From Astrocystis sublimbata (Eukaryota > Ascomycota > Sordariomycetes > Xylariales > Xylariaceae): DNA of 64,000 nucleotides. The stretch lies in NCBI GenBank assembly GCA_022453515.1, contig JAJNNY010000039.1, positions 186,001-250,000 on the forward strand, in the 5' to 3' direction. Position 1 is the stretch's first letter. Each line of letters starts with the position of its first letter. Below the pieces are notes generated by a model. The model was not told the origin of the DNA, did not search any database, and saw only the letters and a program-made list of their open reading frames with translations. The position numbers were made by a program, and so were the translations under genes. Positions 1-12,938 of this stretch are shown piece by piece.

Positions 1-1800
1 AAAGCACCAGGGGCAAGGTTGTAATATCCTTCAGTGGGAGGGTAGTAAGTAGTGTCGTTCCCGGGCCAGTTGACGCTCAGAATTGGAGGAGCAGGAATGC
101 ACCAAGAAAGATCCTCGCAGATGTAAGACTTGTCGGGTAGATCTGCATAGACATTACAGCCGTCCGTCTTTGGTTTGCTGCAGACGGTACCAGGTGGGCA
201 GCCCCAGGTCAGGTTGGACTTGGAGTCATAAGGAACGATTGTACCGCCTGGTGTATTCGTTGGTATAGGGCACGCGCTCACGTCCGTGATGACCGATGTA
301 GTAGTTGTTGTTGTTGTGACTGTAACTGGAGCAGCAGTCGTGATGATCGGTGGTAGTGTCAAGGTCGTTGGTGATACGATTGTAACCTCTTGCGTAGCTG
401 TAAAGGTTGTTGTCCGCGTGATGGAATCCGTGACTGGTATCTTCGAGGTCGTAACATACGTTGTTGTTGCGATCACGGTCACAAGCGATGTTGTCAATTG
501 AGTGGCGGTCAAGGTGGCAGTATCCGTAGTTGCTGACACAGACACAGCTGTTGTTGTCACGATGTCAGTGATGATCTGCGTCATGTTCAAAGTAAGCGTA
601 GTCTCCGTCGTGTAAGTGGTAGGGATGAACGATGTTAAAGTTGACGTGTGATCGACCGAGATCGTTGTAGGTACACTTGTCGTTTCGGTTATGACGGAGA
701 CAGTTGTTGTGGGAACCACTGTCGTATAAGTAGTCGTCTCTGTAACTTCCTCGGTGGCTGTGGTGGTGGCCGTGTTTGTAACAGTGTCAGTAACAACTTG
801 CGTCATATTGAAAGTCAATGTAGTCTCAGTCGTGTAGGTTGTTGGGATGTACGCCGTAGTTGTTAATGTGTGATCAATTGAAATCGTCGTGGGCACACTT
901 GTCGTTTCTGTCACTATGGAGATGGTTGTTGTCGGAACTACTGTTGTGTAAGTTGTTGTTTGTGTGATCTCCTCGGTAGCAGTTGTGGTGTCCGTCACCG
1001 TGTCCGTAACCGTCTGCGTGAAACTCATCGTGATGTAGATCTCGGTCGTGACGGTCGTGGTGATATAGTCAGTAGTTGTCGATGTATGATCGATGACAAC
1101 TGTGGTAGGCACAGTGATTGTTGCAGTCAGTACTGAGGTTATGGTTGTTGGGACGACCTTGGTATAAGTTGTTATCACCGTATCGGTCGCAGTAGTCGCC
1201 TTCGTCACTGTATCGAAGATTGTAGTTGGCACATCTTCGGTCACTGTATCGACAAACGTGATACTGTGATCAATAGTTCGAGTTGTCGGCTTGTAAATCG
1301 TTTTGGTTGTGGTTACCCATTTCGTGACTGTAACGCACGATGTTGTGGGATAGCCATAGCCGTCGTCGTCGTAGCCGCCGTAGCCTGTGCTGCAATCTGT
1401 CGAATAAGAGGGATACGACTTAAGCCGGGTCAGCATCAAGTCTTTCGCTACAACAAGACTGACAAACTCACCCAGTACGCCAGGTCGCTAATGATTTTTG
1501 TGACTTGCAGTGTTGCAATGCTTTCCTCAACAACTGTGACCGTATGGTCCTCTACCGCGGTCTGTGGATATTCGCTGTTGAAAGACCCGAAGACAGTAAT
1601 GGTACCACTAAGATAGACGTTAGTAACTGCTGTTTAAATTTATCATGACATAAAACCTACAAGCTTGTGGTTGTTTCGGTCTCAGTCACAGTATAGGGCG
1701 CAGGCACGTCGCCACATTGATATGTGTCATTCGTTGCTGCTTGTGCTAGAGGCACGAGCGCAAGTCCCAATCCGGCTGAGAGCCAGTGCGCGAGGACCAT
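1..1800 (-). CDS. Thr-rich tandem-repeat secreted/cell-wall protein (C-terminus beyond window)
   Basis: Three exons on the minus strand: 1661-1800, 1472-1607 and 1-1418 (continuing left), at least 518 aa. The start is the ATG at 1800, which opens a signal peptide (MVLAHWLSAGLGLALVPLAQA). Both introns have good signals: donor GTAGGT with branch TACTAAC, and donor GTGAGT with branch GCTGAC. The third exon is mostly Thr/Val/Ser, with diverged tandem units of about 72-74 residues; equivalent anchor points (the DHTST/DHTLT motif) fall near 651, 873 and 1089. Beyond the repeats is a Cys-bearing segment (WGCPPGTVC, DGCNVY, YICEDLSWC). The layout resembles fungal adhesins and GPI-type wall proteins, so a cell-surface role is inferred. 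No catalytic domain is recognised. A GPI signal, if any, would lie outside the window. No ATG-started minus frame spans the repeat exon, so simple ORF searches miss this gene. Confidence 0.8.
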
Positions 1801-4800
1801 TTTCAAACGATCGAGGGGCCCGGCCGAGCGAGTGAAGACGGACCTTGGGTTTCGTAAAGCGAGAGTTGGGAGTGGACAGTAGAGCGTCTTGACGAAATGG
1901 TCGTCGAGGCGCTTTGTGTAAGTGGCACAATGCTGAGTTAAATGAGCTCACCAGTATCTGCACGGGGTGAACAAACAAAGACTAGTCCAGGCCCTGACCT
2001 AGAACCTATCGAGACTTGTTTTGTGACGGCACGTTGGCCCGTAGAACTAAGTTGGGTGCTTCTTTCTTAGATTTGACCCGAGATAGATCTTGTTCCTGGG
2101 GGTTGATGTTGCCCGACCAGTATAATTGAAGAGGACTGTGGGCCTCTTACCAAGCAAAATGCACACCGAGTCCGACGCGCTGGCGACCAGAAGAAACTCT
2201 AACCAAACGAGCGAGGTTAAACGCGTGAGAGATTGAGAAACGAAGGGCGTACGAGACGAGGCTGAGTATTAGAAGAAAAGATCTTTGTAGAGATACGTGT
2301 TGCCAAGCTCTGGGTATGTCGGTGTTCAGGCAAGGTTACACCTCTTTACGGAATACCCCTCCACTCATGGGTTCTACTTGGAGTCCATGGAACAAGTAAC
2401 CCTTGTAAGTAGAGACTTATCGTTGGCAAGCTGTTATGCGTCGATGAGTATGATAAGACACTAGTGTATAAGCCCGGTGCCAACGTCAGCTATCCAGCTA
2501 GGCCAGGCCACAACCCGTGCCATTCGGTAGGATTTGAGCGTTGAGTGAGGAGGCGCTCAAAGCTGACGCGGATTTCGGAACCCTAGTCACTCTAGACACT
2601 GGGCTATGTGAGCCGTCGACTGCTTTGCTTGTTACATTACATAGATACTTGCTGAAAAGCTGTGAGGAGATTCGGGTTAGAGGCGGGGACAATGGACAGC
2701 TCTAGCAACACCAAGATTGGAGGACTTGTATACAGAGTGACATTTCTCCATCATCAGAGCTACCCAGTCTCCCGGGCACCTAAACCGAGAGGCGGGACGG
2801 CTGCGACTTGCCATAAGCGGCAACGTGTCTCGCTCCAGAAGACATACAGACCACTAGGGCAGGCCGGAATACGGAAAGAATACCATGCAAAGGCGTGCTG
2901 GATGTGATAGAGAAGGCCAGGATGTTATGCGGGCATATGCGAGGCATCTGGACTATTGGATTATAGGCATGAGTGGCAGGGGTCTAGACGATGCAAATGG
3001 CCAACGGGGATGTGGTGTAACCTTGGGTTCTGCTCGTCGTCTCTTCTGGAGCGGAGATGCTGCTGCAGAAGAGTGGCACGGCTCCTAGCTGTCGGCGATG
3101 TATTGGACCAAGAGCCCGTCGAGCCCGCCAGGACCCGGCCTGTAAGCTTTCGCCTCTCCCGAAGCGAGACGGGTGGATTGGGATCAGGCCATGCACGCGT
3201 GCAGAAGAAGCTAAGTGCTGCACTACGAGATGAGGCTCGTGTGTGTTGGCACGGCCCGTCTCTGGTCGTCAGGTGACATGGTGATGTCAAATCGCCGATA
3301 GAATGGGATGGCTATGTGAGGACATCTCAACTGCCGTAGATGCCGCCCTCTTTTGGGACAGCTACAGTCCTACAGTCGGTGCACCGTCGATCCCGAGGGG
3401 ATTGGAAGAAGACGTTTGTGATCCATGTGTGGTACCAGGCACTTGGAATCATATATACCAGGTAGGTACATGTAGTAACCAACCTCCAGTGAAGTACGGA
3501 TAGGCTTCATCAGCCGTAGGCAGGAGTAGGACTACCTAGGTACTCGTACTCGTACTATTTGCGTAGTATTGTTAGGTTGCGCCTATCACGTTCAAGGCTA
3601 GAGTCGGTTGACAAGCAGGTGGTTAGTCGTATTACGTTTCCATTGTATTACTGACAATGTAGAAGGAATCCGCTTGTGGCTTGTGCCAGGTCTCAAGGCT
3701 GGCCAGGCTCTGGCAGTTTTCGTGGTGAGACGTTACTATCGTCAGAGTCCACGATGAGCACCCGGCTTCGATCGTGGGACTGGCACTGACCAGGGAGTCA
3801 CGACAGCAAAGGTTCAAAGGAACACGCGAGGGGGAAAATTTTCTTGACTTTTCTGGTCGGGATTGAACCCGAAAAACGGAAGCATGCTCGTAGTTTCTCT
3901 CTGGTTGTCAAAGTTGAAATAACATTACGGGAAAACTGCAAAGGTTTGAGTCTTCACACCTACCTTGGCCCCTAGGATGCTACCCAGGGATACCCGGGAA
4001 GAAGCGGGGTAATCTGGGTGCCTGGGTCTTGGCGTCTTCTAGGAAGGCACCTAGTGATGCTACCCTAACTAAAGGATTTGCAGTGTTGAGGGTGTTAAGG
4101 CTAATTAAATATTTTGGCCTTGGGGACAGTTAATTACAGTTCAACCCAAGATATCTCTGGAGACTCTGGAAGATTGTAGTCTATGTTGTACCTTGCATGT
4201 TTGAAAAAGAGATTTTCGTGTGCAAGATCATACAAAATTCAAGTTCAACGGTGGTTCCTGGGCAGGGTCCAGGGGTACCATAATGTTGGTATGCAACAGT
4301 ATCTGTACTAACCGTAAATAGTAAGTATCTACCTAGGTACATGTAATCAGCCCAGCGAGAAACGGGCGACCCTGGCAAATGCCCATACGTCTGATTGGCC
4401 GAGACAAGAGGAACCCGTGATTGATTCAAAGTGGTTGTTGGCTTGCGCCACCAAGCCCAGCTCAACATCAAATTGCTTCTGATTGAGCTCTCGACAAATC
4501 TTGAATGTAAGAATGGACTCTACGCACTAAGACACGGGCGAGACGGGCGTGAGTCTGTGAGTCTGTAGACACGCCGATCTCCTCCCAACAGCGATCTGCA
4601 TCCTCCATTCGGCTTCTCGGATTCACCAAATCACTCTATCAGCGGTGGTAGCCTGCCTCGAGGCTCGCTCAGGTTGAGGAGCAACCCCTCCCTCCCTCCC
4701 CTCCATCTCCATCCAACTGCAGCTATTTACCCACACACCATATCCGACGTTGCTCTGCAGCAGGGGCTGGACCATCCAATGGCCAGTACTGAATAGAGAT

Positions 4801-6098
4801 TTCACCATGCAGGACCTTCCATCGCCCTCTTCGTGAGATTGTACTTTTGTCCGTGATGAAGGGCTTACCCTTTCCCAGCGCTGCCAGTTGGCCTCGAGTA
4901 TCCCAGCACACTGCCCACCCTTGGGCCTTGACACACAAAAATCCCATTGCTGTGGTATACATGTGGTGGGCATGCACTACCATCGCGCTCGGTCGATGAA
5001 TATATGCCGCATGGGCCTGGATGTTACTTCCGCATATTGGATGCTGACTTGTCCTTGCAGTCCCGTCACTGTGGTATCAGGCCGACATGGCAGGACAACA
5101 TTGTTGTCTTGGCGGGTAAGCTACTAAGCTTACGGGCCTCTCTGTTACCACCAAGAGAAGATACGTCCACCGGCTCCCACAACTAGGGCAGCCTCTTTTC
5201 TCCGTGTATTGCATCTCCGCATGCTACGAACATGATTCAAGCATGGTCGCATCCGAAACATCTCGGAAGACTCTGCCATTTGTCTCTGTACATGTGTCTC
5301 TGGTCAATCCTCTCACTAAACAGGATCAGTTTCTACATTCAAGTGTAGTTGGTAAGGCTGAGAAACCACGCAGCCAACAGCCATCAAAAGATGCAGGGGA
5401 AGAGTGGCGACTACCCCAAAAGGCACCTTAGCGTCGTTGGCCATTGCGATCGAAGCACGTTATACCATCTGTCCACCCTATCACAGGAGAATCTTTGAGC
5501 TTACTTTCGTCTATCTCCGAGTTTCTTACGCTGTAGATTTCCGCCTTTCTTCGTGGTGGTGTGGCAGCCTACCGAGATTACATACATAGAACAGCGATTT
5601 GACTTGAAAATTACATGCGGGCAACTGCCAGCTGGCCTATTGTTGTATGGATTGTCAACTGACAGTCTGGGTCTGATAATCTAGCCCCTGTTGCAATTCT
5701 CTTTCGAGGCATTCTTTATCCTTCAAAATATCGTTGCCACTACTTTCCTTGTTCGGTGCGGGGCCGCCTTGTGAAGCTCTCAAGCTTCCTTATCCCGACA
5801 CAAGTGTCGGCACCTCGTCCAATCCTTCCTCGGGGATCGATGTTATGCTGACGACAGTCCGATACTGCTGTCTTCGAGATACGGATGAAAGTATCAGTTA
5901 ACGTACCTGTCGAAACGCCATAGTCTACCTTTTGCTATGACGGCATTTCAACCGTCTGTTTCCGAAGTCTCGGCCATAGAGTACATTGATTACAATGCAA
6001 TGAAACGTCCCCCAACAAGGCCCAACCTTTGATCGCATCTCGGACATAATTGCCTACAGACGCACGAACGCCCACCTCAAGCAGTATCTAAGCACAAT
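1801..6098. other. 4.3-kb intergenic region, no gene recognised
   Basis: Only short overlapping frames without coding character are present. Short CCTAGGTA-type palindromes occur near 3534 and 4331. The region presumably holds the promoters of the repeat protein on the left and the divergent kelch gene on the right; I could not define any specific site. Confidence 0.6.
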
Positions 6099-8992
6099 AT
6101 GTATCATTCCACCGGCGTACTGTTTGTCGCGAGCGCGATTCTCGCCAGCTTTCCATACTGTGCCAACAGCCAGCAATCGCGATGGGTACCAAACCAGGTC
6201 AGCGCCACGATGTGTGCCTGGAAGGCCTTCCGAGGTACCACTCCGTCCCCTATTAGCGTCAACTGCGCAAAACTAATCTATGGCCAGCGGCACAACTGAA
6301 GGATACAGCATTCCTAGATGGGGGCTTCCTATATTGGACAGCGGGACTTGCTGATGGCAGTTCTGGTCGCCCTACACAAGATGGTGAGCAGCAGGAACGG
6401 GTGTGGAAGTTCGAGCTCCTCGGCTAACAGGTGCCCAGGAAACCCGCTTGGACTCACTTATACGTTGAACTTTAGCGTCCCTTTTGACTCTAACACAAAC
6501 GTCAGCGAAATATTAGGCATTAAGTCGTTTGACAATGCGGCGGCAAATATCAAGCCTAACTACTATGATGGAGCAATGCTCGCCAACGATCACGAGTTCT
6601 TCCTTTACGGGGGGTTACTAGCTAACACTAAAGAGTACTCTCCTCCAGACGCAGACGACGTGCTGTACTATCGAGACTCTGATTACGGAGTGCCGAAACC
6701 TGCCTTCAAACCCAGCTTCGCGAATGGACAATTGCCTGATAACTTCACTCGATACGTAACGTATGGCGGGGCCGCCAATGCACCTTCTGAGAACAAGGCA
6801 TGGTACTTTGGTGGCTCCCGATCGCCATCGTGGGGACCCATCTTCCAGCCCAGCATAAATGGCTCGCTGAATCCTAGCGAGGTTGCTGATACTCTCATCA
6901 CTCTCGACCTGAGTGTAAGCCAGTCGGAGAAGTGGTCCAATGTCACCCTTCCTTCCAAGATTCCAGGCCGAGCGAATCCTTCGGTAGTATGGGTACCAGT
7001 TGGGAAGCAGGGGATCTTAGTTGTCCTGGGAGGCGTGGCTTACCCCGAATACAGTACGGGGTTCGGTGCTTCTGATAACCCAGCTCAGAGCGTGAGTGCT
7101 ACACATATGAATATCAATCCACTCTCTGATACCTAACGACTTGATAGGAGAAGGTCAGTCCTGGATACATGTCCAATATAGACATCTACGATGTTGAAAG
7201 CGGCGAATGGTACCAGCAGTCGACTTCTGGAGCGCCCAGCCAGCGAGCCGTAGGTTGTGCTGTTGTTGCTTCGGCGCAGGATTCCTCGAGTCACAATATA
7301 TACTATTACGGTGGATTTGACGGTCTTCATGAGACAACCAACTTCTTTGACGAGGTATGGGTTCTGTCACTGCCATCCTTCACGTGGACCATGTTGTCGC
7401 CGGGTAAAAACGAACATGCTCGCGCTTACCATCAATGCCTGACGCCTTACCCGGACCAAATGGTAACTATCGGAGGGTCCCGCCATCTCCCAGGACAAGA
7501 CATCTTGTGCCTGGGGGGCGGCATCCTTCAGGTCTTCAACCTCACCCAAGGTGAATGGCTGAGTTCGTATGATCCTGCGAAGTGGGATAAGTATGGTGTC
7601 CCTACCATGATCCAAGACAAGATTGGTGGTGATTACTCAGGAGGGGCGACCGTGACTACACCAACGCCATCGGGGTGGGGTGCGACACAGCTAGCGGACA
7701 TATTCGGTCAGAAGTACAACACATCCAAGATCACGACCTACTACCCGTACAAACCCGAGAGCTCTGGGAATGGAACGAGGGGAAGTTGGGACGGCGGCAG
7801 CGGAGGAGGTGGTGGTGGAGGAACCCCATCTTGGGTGCCTCCCGTACTAGGAGTCGTGCTAGGGCTCGTCTTTCTTACGGCGATTGCGGTGGGTATACTG
7901 CTGTACCGAAGGCGAAGTCTATTGCGGAAGAGACAGAGCGAAACCACGGGCTCGGGGACAGAGACAGATGAGAGGCGCCATTACATTCGGACGTGGTTGA
8001 ACAATAACAACGCTGAGAAGGCACCGACAGTAACGACGGATGATCCCTCAAGTCGCGATTACGACATGAGAAGTCGAAATGAGACGCCGTTGCCCCCCGG
8101 AACCTATGTCCGGTCTCCCACTCCCGAGATGACCCAGGATGGAATGAAATACGAGATGCCTCCTGACCATCAACGGTTTGAGCTCGGAGGTGAGTAACTA
8201 CCTCATTTGGTTTTTCTTACCCGTACGTTTGCGCATTGCAGCTGACGAAAACTAGACACGTCCAAAGCCGCAGAGCTCGACGACCAAGCCTTGTCCTATA
8301 ATGACGTCCTAACTAAGCACACGCAACTCCACTCCCCTACCTCTCCTCATTCCCGTACAACACATAATACCATTCTTCAATCATCTTCCTTTTACACGGG
8401 TTCGGTTTCGCAGGAGCAGCCCAGCAGCCTGACCTCGTCCCAAGCCGGAATCAATCCGGCCACAGCGGCTGCGGCAATGGCGCACGAGCAGGTTGAGTCG
8501 CCACTTCTGGGACACCCCAACCCCTATACGCGCACACCACCGCCCGGGAATCCGCGCGATACAATGGTCAGCCCCATGCAGACGCCGCCGCCACCGACCC
8601 GCAACGCAGTTGTAAGTGACGTGAGTCGCATCAGCGACCGCCACCTCGCGCATCTGCGGAACCTGAGCGGAAACACGGTGAGCTCGTCGTCAAACATGGG
8701 GCCTAGTCCGCCGAACACGCCGCCAGTGATGCATGCTGCGTTTGTTGCCGGGCCTGTCAGCCCGCCGTTGCCGAGCCCGCCGAGCGCGGACAGTCAGCAG
8801 CAGGAGGCAAGAGACTACGTGAGCATGGAACAGAGCGTCAGTCCCATAGACCAGCGGTTCAACAATGCGCCGCCGGTTGGGCCTGGTGGTCGTGCCGCGG
8901 GGAGGAGCGGCTCGGCCTCGATGAGGGCGAGTGTGTTTCGTGAAAACTCGGATGACTTGGGTGATAAACCGTCTAAGTCGAGCACACAGTGA
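6099..8992 (+). CDS. Kelch-repeat single-pass membrane protein
   Basis: Five exons: 6099-6234, 6288-6383, 6439-7091, 7148-8189 and 8256-8992, giving 887 aa with all phases consistent. Residues 1-24 form a signal peptide (cleavage near CANS|Q). The CAWKAFR and DTAFLDGG motifs, followed by blades such as FFLYGG, IYYYGGFDG and VTIGG, match fungal kelch beta-propeller ectodomains. A Gly-rich linker precedes one membrane helix at about 526-548 (VLGVVLGLVFLTAIAVGILL) with a basic stop-transfer YRRRSLLRKR. The cytoplasmic tail of about 340 aa is rich in Pro, Ser and Thr with many SP/TP sites. The last intron is supported by donor GGTGAG, branch GCTGAC and an ACTAG acceptor. A surface sensor or scaffold role is inferred; no enzyme domain is seen. 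Confidence 0.88.
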
Positions 8993-9677
8993 CGGAGGTA
9001 GAAGCATTTGAGTGAAAGGGAGAAGGTTTCCATCTACGACTATAACCGATATACCACTCAGCTATGATTTTAATGATCAATTCCCTACCTTCTTTCGCGA
9101 CACCAGACACATCGTATCAACATATTTATTACAATTTCTCAAGCGCCATGAGATAGGATTAGTATAAGGCAGGAGTTGGTGATCTTGGTTTCGTATGACA
9201 AGCTGGACATTACAGGGAGGAAACACATTATACCCTCGTTAAATCTAGAACAGAATACCCTCTATAAGTCAAAGTCCATAATGAAAACAAAGAATAATGC
9301 AATTCGGGGTTATCAAGCTAGGACTGTGATAAAATAGATGGCGTCTCGGTGCTGGATGAGAGAAGTAGCTTTAAGTGGAGCCGATTCTGGCCTAGAGCGG
9401 ATGAAGGTCGGCATGCTCCGTGGCCTCTTGGCCCCCTGCTTAGGTGTCTATGTAGGTGGATGCCTAGCCCCGTATCCGTCGACGGCGGCATTACGCGTTA
9501 TCTGTCGCATCTTATCTTCCAGCCTGTCACCAAGCTTGCGAGCTGTCGACGACAACAACTACGACTTCAAACGTCACGACGATATCAATCGACCTCTCTC
9601 GCGAGAGAACGAAACACTGGGCCGAGGCTATATATCACACCGGATAGCAAAAGTCGAGCGTCAAGGAGCTGGGAAAG
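8993..9677. other. Intergenic, 3' of kelch gene / 5' of Yip1-family gene
   Basis: About 690 bases with no coding frame of note. It holds the AT-rich 3' region of the kelch gene and the presumed promoter of the Yip1-family gene. Confidence 0.5.
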
Positions 9678-10979
9678 ATGTCTGGCGCGGGCTACGATGC
9701 CGTCGTCGACGTGGATGATGAGGTGAGTTGGCCAACCTCAGCTTCTTGTTTCGCATTACTCCCCTACGTTGTTATGCCGAAGCACCGGCATTTCGATCGG
9801 ATTGTCTGCACATTGTAAAACTGCGGCGCCCAGGACATCAGGATCTCAGACGGCCCGGAGCCGAACGCTCAACGCCCGCCCACCCAACCAACCCTATGGC
9901 CTCACCCAATTGCAAAGTCTAGTCTAACACCTCGATCCTCCAGGGCGACCTCGGCCACACCGACCTCCAAGAAGACCTAGAATTCCACTCATCGAACTTC
10001 ACCGACGCCTCGACGACGGGGCGGAAATACACGCCCTCGTCGGCCTCGGGGCTGCCGCCTCCCGCAACCTCGGGCGGCGGCTCGGGCGGCGGCACATCAT
10101 CGAAGCGGTACCTGTGGTCGCTGTCGTTCTACGCGCAGTTCTTCGACGTCGACACGAGCTCGGTGCTGTCGCGGTGCTGGGCGGCGCTGTGGCCGCGCGA
10201 CAACTTCCTCGACGTCCTCGAGGGCAACCCGGACCTGTACGGGCCCTTCTGGATCGCCACCACCGTCATCCTCATCCTCTTCCTCGGCGGCACCATCAGC
10301 CAGTACATTGCCAAGACGGGCGCCGGGCCGTTTGCGTATGATTTCGAGCTGTTGAGTGGTATGTGTATCCTCCTACTGTGTCTGGCTAGTGGCAGCACTA
10401 GTAGAAGTCACCTGCACAAGCTACAATTCCCTACCCCTATCCCATCCTCCCATACAAATCCCAAACCAGAACACCATCAAATCACTAACACACAAACTCC
10501 CCCAAACAGGCGCCGCAGGCCTCATCTACGGCTACACCCTCGTGATCCCCATCATCCTGTACGGCGCGCTGCGGTACTTCGGGTCCGAGTCGGCGAACCT
10601 GCTCGAGTGCTGGGCGCTGTACGGATACTCGAACCTGATCTGGATCCCCGTGGCGCTGATCTCGTGGTCGCCGCTGACGATCCTCAACTGGGTGTTTGTG
10701 GGTGTCGGCTGGGCCGTCTCCGTCGCTTTCCTGCTGCGCAACCTGTACCCCGTCCTCAGCGCCACCGACCGCCAGACTAGCAAGATCCTTCTTGTCGCTG
10801 TTGTCGCGCTGCACATGGGCCTCGCCCTCGCTATCAAGATCCTGTTCTTTGCGGCTGGGAGCCCGGTTGCGAATACGCCCGCCAAGGATGGGGATGGTGG
10901 AGGTGGTGGAAAGGATGCTACGCCGCCGCCTAAGGAAGGTGGTGATGGCGGGAAGGGGGGTATGATGATGATGTTTTAG
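9678..10979 (+). CDS. Yip1-domain Golgi membrane protein (YIPF1/Yip5-like)
   Basis: Three exons: 9678-9722, 9944-10358 and 10510-10979, giving 309 aa. The first exon codes 15 residues ending DVDDE before a GTGAGT donor. The motif FYAQFFDVDTSSVL followed by NPDLYGPFWIATT is typical of YIPF1/YIPF2-type Yip1-family proteins, which act at the Golgi with Rab GTPases in vesicle traffic. Five hydrophobic segments are visible: FWIATTVILILFLGG, GYTLVIPIILYGAL, YGYSNLIWIPVALI, VFVGVGWAVSVAFLL and LLVAVVALHMGLALAI. The N-terminus is Gly/Ser-rich and cytosolic, and the C-terminus is Gly/Lys-rich, ending MMMMF. It lies downstream of the kelch gene on the same strand but with a separate promoter gap. Confidence 0.9.
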
Positions 10980-12182
10980 ATACTGTTACTATGGTTGGAG
11001 GGGATTGGACTGGACTGGACTGAAATGGCGCGAGCTGTTCCTGGTCGGTATGAGGAAGGGCAGTTGAGCTGATACTACTGCTGCTTCGCTGTATGGGTTG
11101 GTTTCAATGAACCGGAGAAAGAGAAAAGAAGGAAGAGACGGTTCGAACCGGCATTACAGGAGTCTTGCTTGTATCGTTATATCATATCATGTCATTTGTA
11201 CATTAAGTTAAGTTGGACTCGGTAGGTAGTCTGATCTATTGATTGTATTTGATACAGGTATTGTCTGATTTTAAGTCTTTTGCCAGATGTGCTTGCGGGT
11301 AGTTAGATGTTTTGTTTGGCAGGTATGGGGTTGTTTATGATCATTCTAGACTTTCGATTGATGAAGGTGAAGGTGAAGGTGTAGGTGGAGGTGGAGGGGC
11401 TCGTCGTTAGTTGTCTTCGTGCTGTGAGGTAAATACGATTGGGATTGGAGACAGCTCCAGGCGTCAGAGTCAGAGTCAGAGTCAGTCAGAGTCAGATAGC
11501 AGTGAGTAGAAACAGACTTTTAATATTTAAAGACTTGCTCACTTATTCACTCACTCACTCACTTCTGAGTGACAAATTCCAGCCATCGAATCTCGAGCTA
11601 GGAGTTTAGAAAGACTAATTACCTTGCCAAGGTAGGTTTGAGTGATTCAATTGTAAGCTAGCTATGTTCAAGTTGGAATCATCGTCCGAGGTTGTTGTAA
11701 TTAGTTACCTAGGTAGTTAGTTAGTTAGTTCGCTATCCGTATTCACAGCAATTTTATCTTGAGTAAGTACTTAAGTAAGTACCTAGGTAAGTAAGCAGTT
11801 GCACAGCTTTTGCACTGATTAGGTACATTCAACTGAATTTTCTCAGAGGGCCTTCGGCGCAAACTTGGGGTTCGTCTAATTATTGGAAGTTCATCCCTAT
11901 TTCAACGTGGCTACGCCACGTTTTCGCCACCCAGGCATGCGGGAGCAGGATTTAATGACTATTCTAGGTGGGCGAATGTATGTGAGGATAGTCATCTTTC
12001 ATTGCTCCCACGGGCCAGGGTAGCAATAACAGCTTCGCACTCTCTTATTGTGTCATAGTTTGCTAATGTATGTATGTAGGTAGAAAGTAATATCATGGGG
12101 CTCGTTGATCCTTACATCCGATCACTCGCCCACTCACTCACTGCTTTAAGGGTCTTGTACTGTACCACTAGCGACCTAAGCA
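10980..12182. other. Intergenic with simple repeats
   Basis: No gene is seen. Microsatellite-like tracts occur: GTCAGA repeats near 11466-11497, TCACTCAC near 11540-11565, and TAGTTAG plus ACCTAGGTA near 11705-11790. Confidence 0.55.
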
Positions 12183-12938
12183 GGGGCTGCCGAATTGAGC
12201 CGATATCCGTGGGTTGTCGTCCTCGATACCAACATCAACGTCAAACGCAGCGCCCTCGCGATCCCCTACAACTGAACAATCTGGTGGAACCAAACCCAGC
12301 TTCCCCTGTCATTACCCTTTCTAAACACACAGGGCGATTGTCCATGGTTCAGGGGCAGTCTCGGGCTATGCCTCTGCTTCGACGGGAAGCTCGTTCTGCG
12401 GGACCACCAGACCTCGCCTCATATATGTCTAAACGACACGGGGTACCAATGGGGCTTCTCCGGCTCCGGTCTCCTGGTCGGCCTGGTAATTGAGGCGACG
12501 TGGCTACCCCTTTGCGCTGTTATCTGGCTTATAGTCTTATCGCGGAGCGAACTCGTCAAGAGACACAAGCCCGGGGTTGGTGTTACGAGAAGCATTCTTG
12601 ATAGTGCTGGCGCTGTTGACTTATTTATAGGCACGAATGCCGGCGCGTATGCTGAGCAAGCGCTGGTGAAGGAACTGCATAAAGGTCCGCCGGTTCGGTT
12701 CGAGGTCGAGGATGCGGGAGAGCGTGGTTTGGTTGAACGTATCAGGCTACGTCCGGTGCTAAGCAGTGCGCAGATGAGGCGAAGGTTACGAGTTAGCGGG
12801 CGTGCGCTGGGTGACCAGTTCAGAAGGAGAAGACAAGTCCATGAACACGTCAGCTCCATAATCGAGTTTTACATGTCTTGTGCTGCATCGATTAACTGCA
12901 AAGACGCCATGCGTGGTATTTGCTCTACGTTGGCTTGA
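12183..12938 (+). pseudogene. Degenerate fungal membrane-protein gene with in-frame TGA
   Basis: One frame is open from about 12183 to the TGA at 12936 except for a TGA at 12273-12275. Sequence on both sides reads as one protein: RYPWVVVLDTN and SALAIPYN before it; IWWNQT, GDCPWFRGSLGLCLC, DGKLVLRDHQT and CLNDTGYQWGFSG after it. Then comes a membrane helix (LLVGLVIEATWLPLCAVIWL) and a cytosolic tail. The CPW..SLG.CLC and GYxWGFS motifs recall a widespread fungal family of uncharacterised membrane proteins; that is recollection, not a search. The frame has no ATG, so at least one 5' exon is missing or unresolved; CTAAGCAG at 12176-12183 could be an acceptor. CGA to TGA would explain the stop. 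A short intron covering it is possible, but I see no good donor. Confidence 0.5.
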
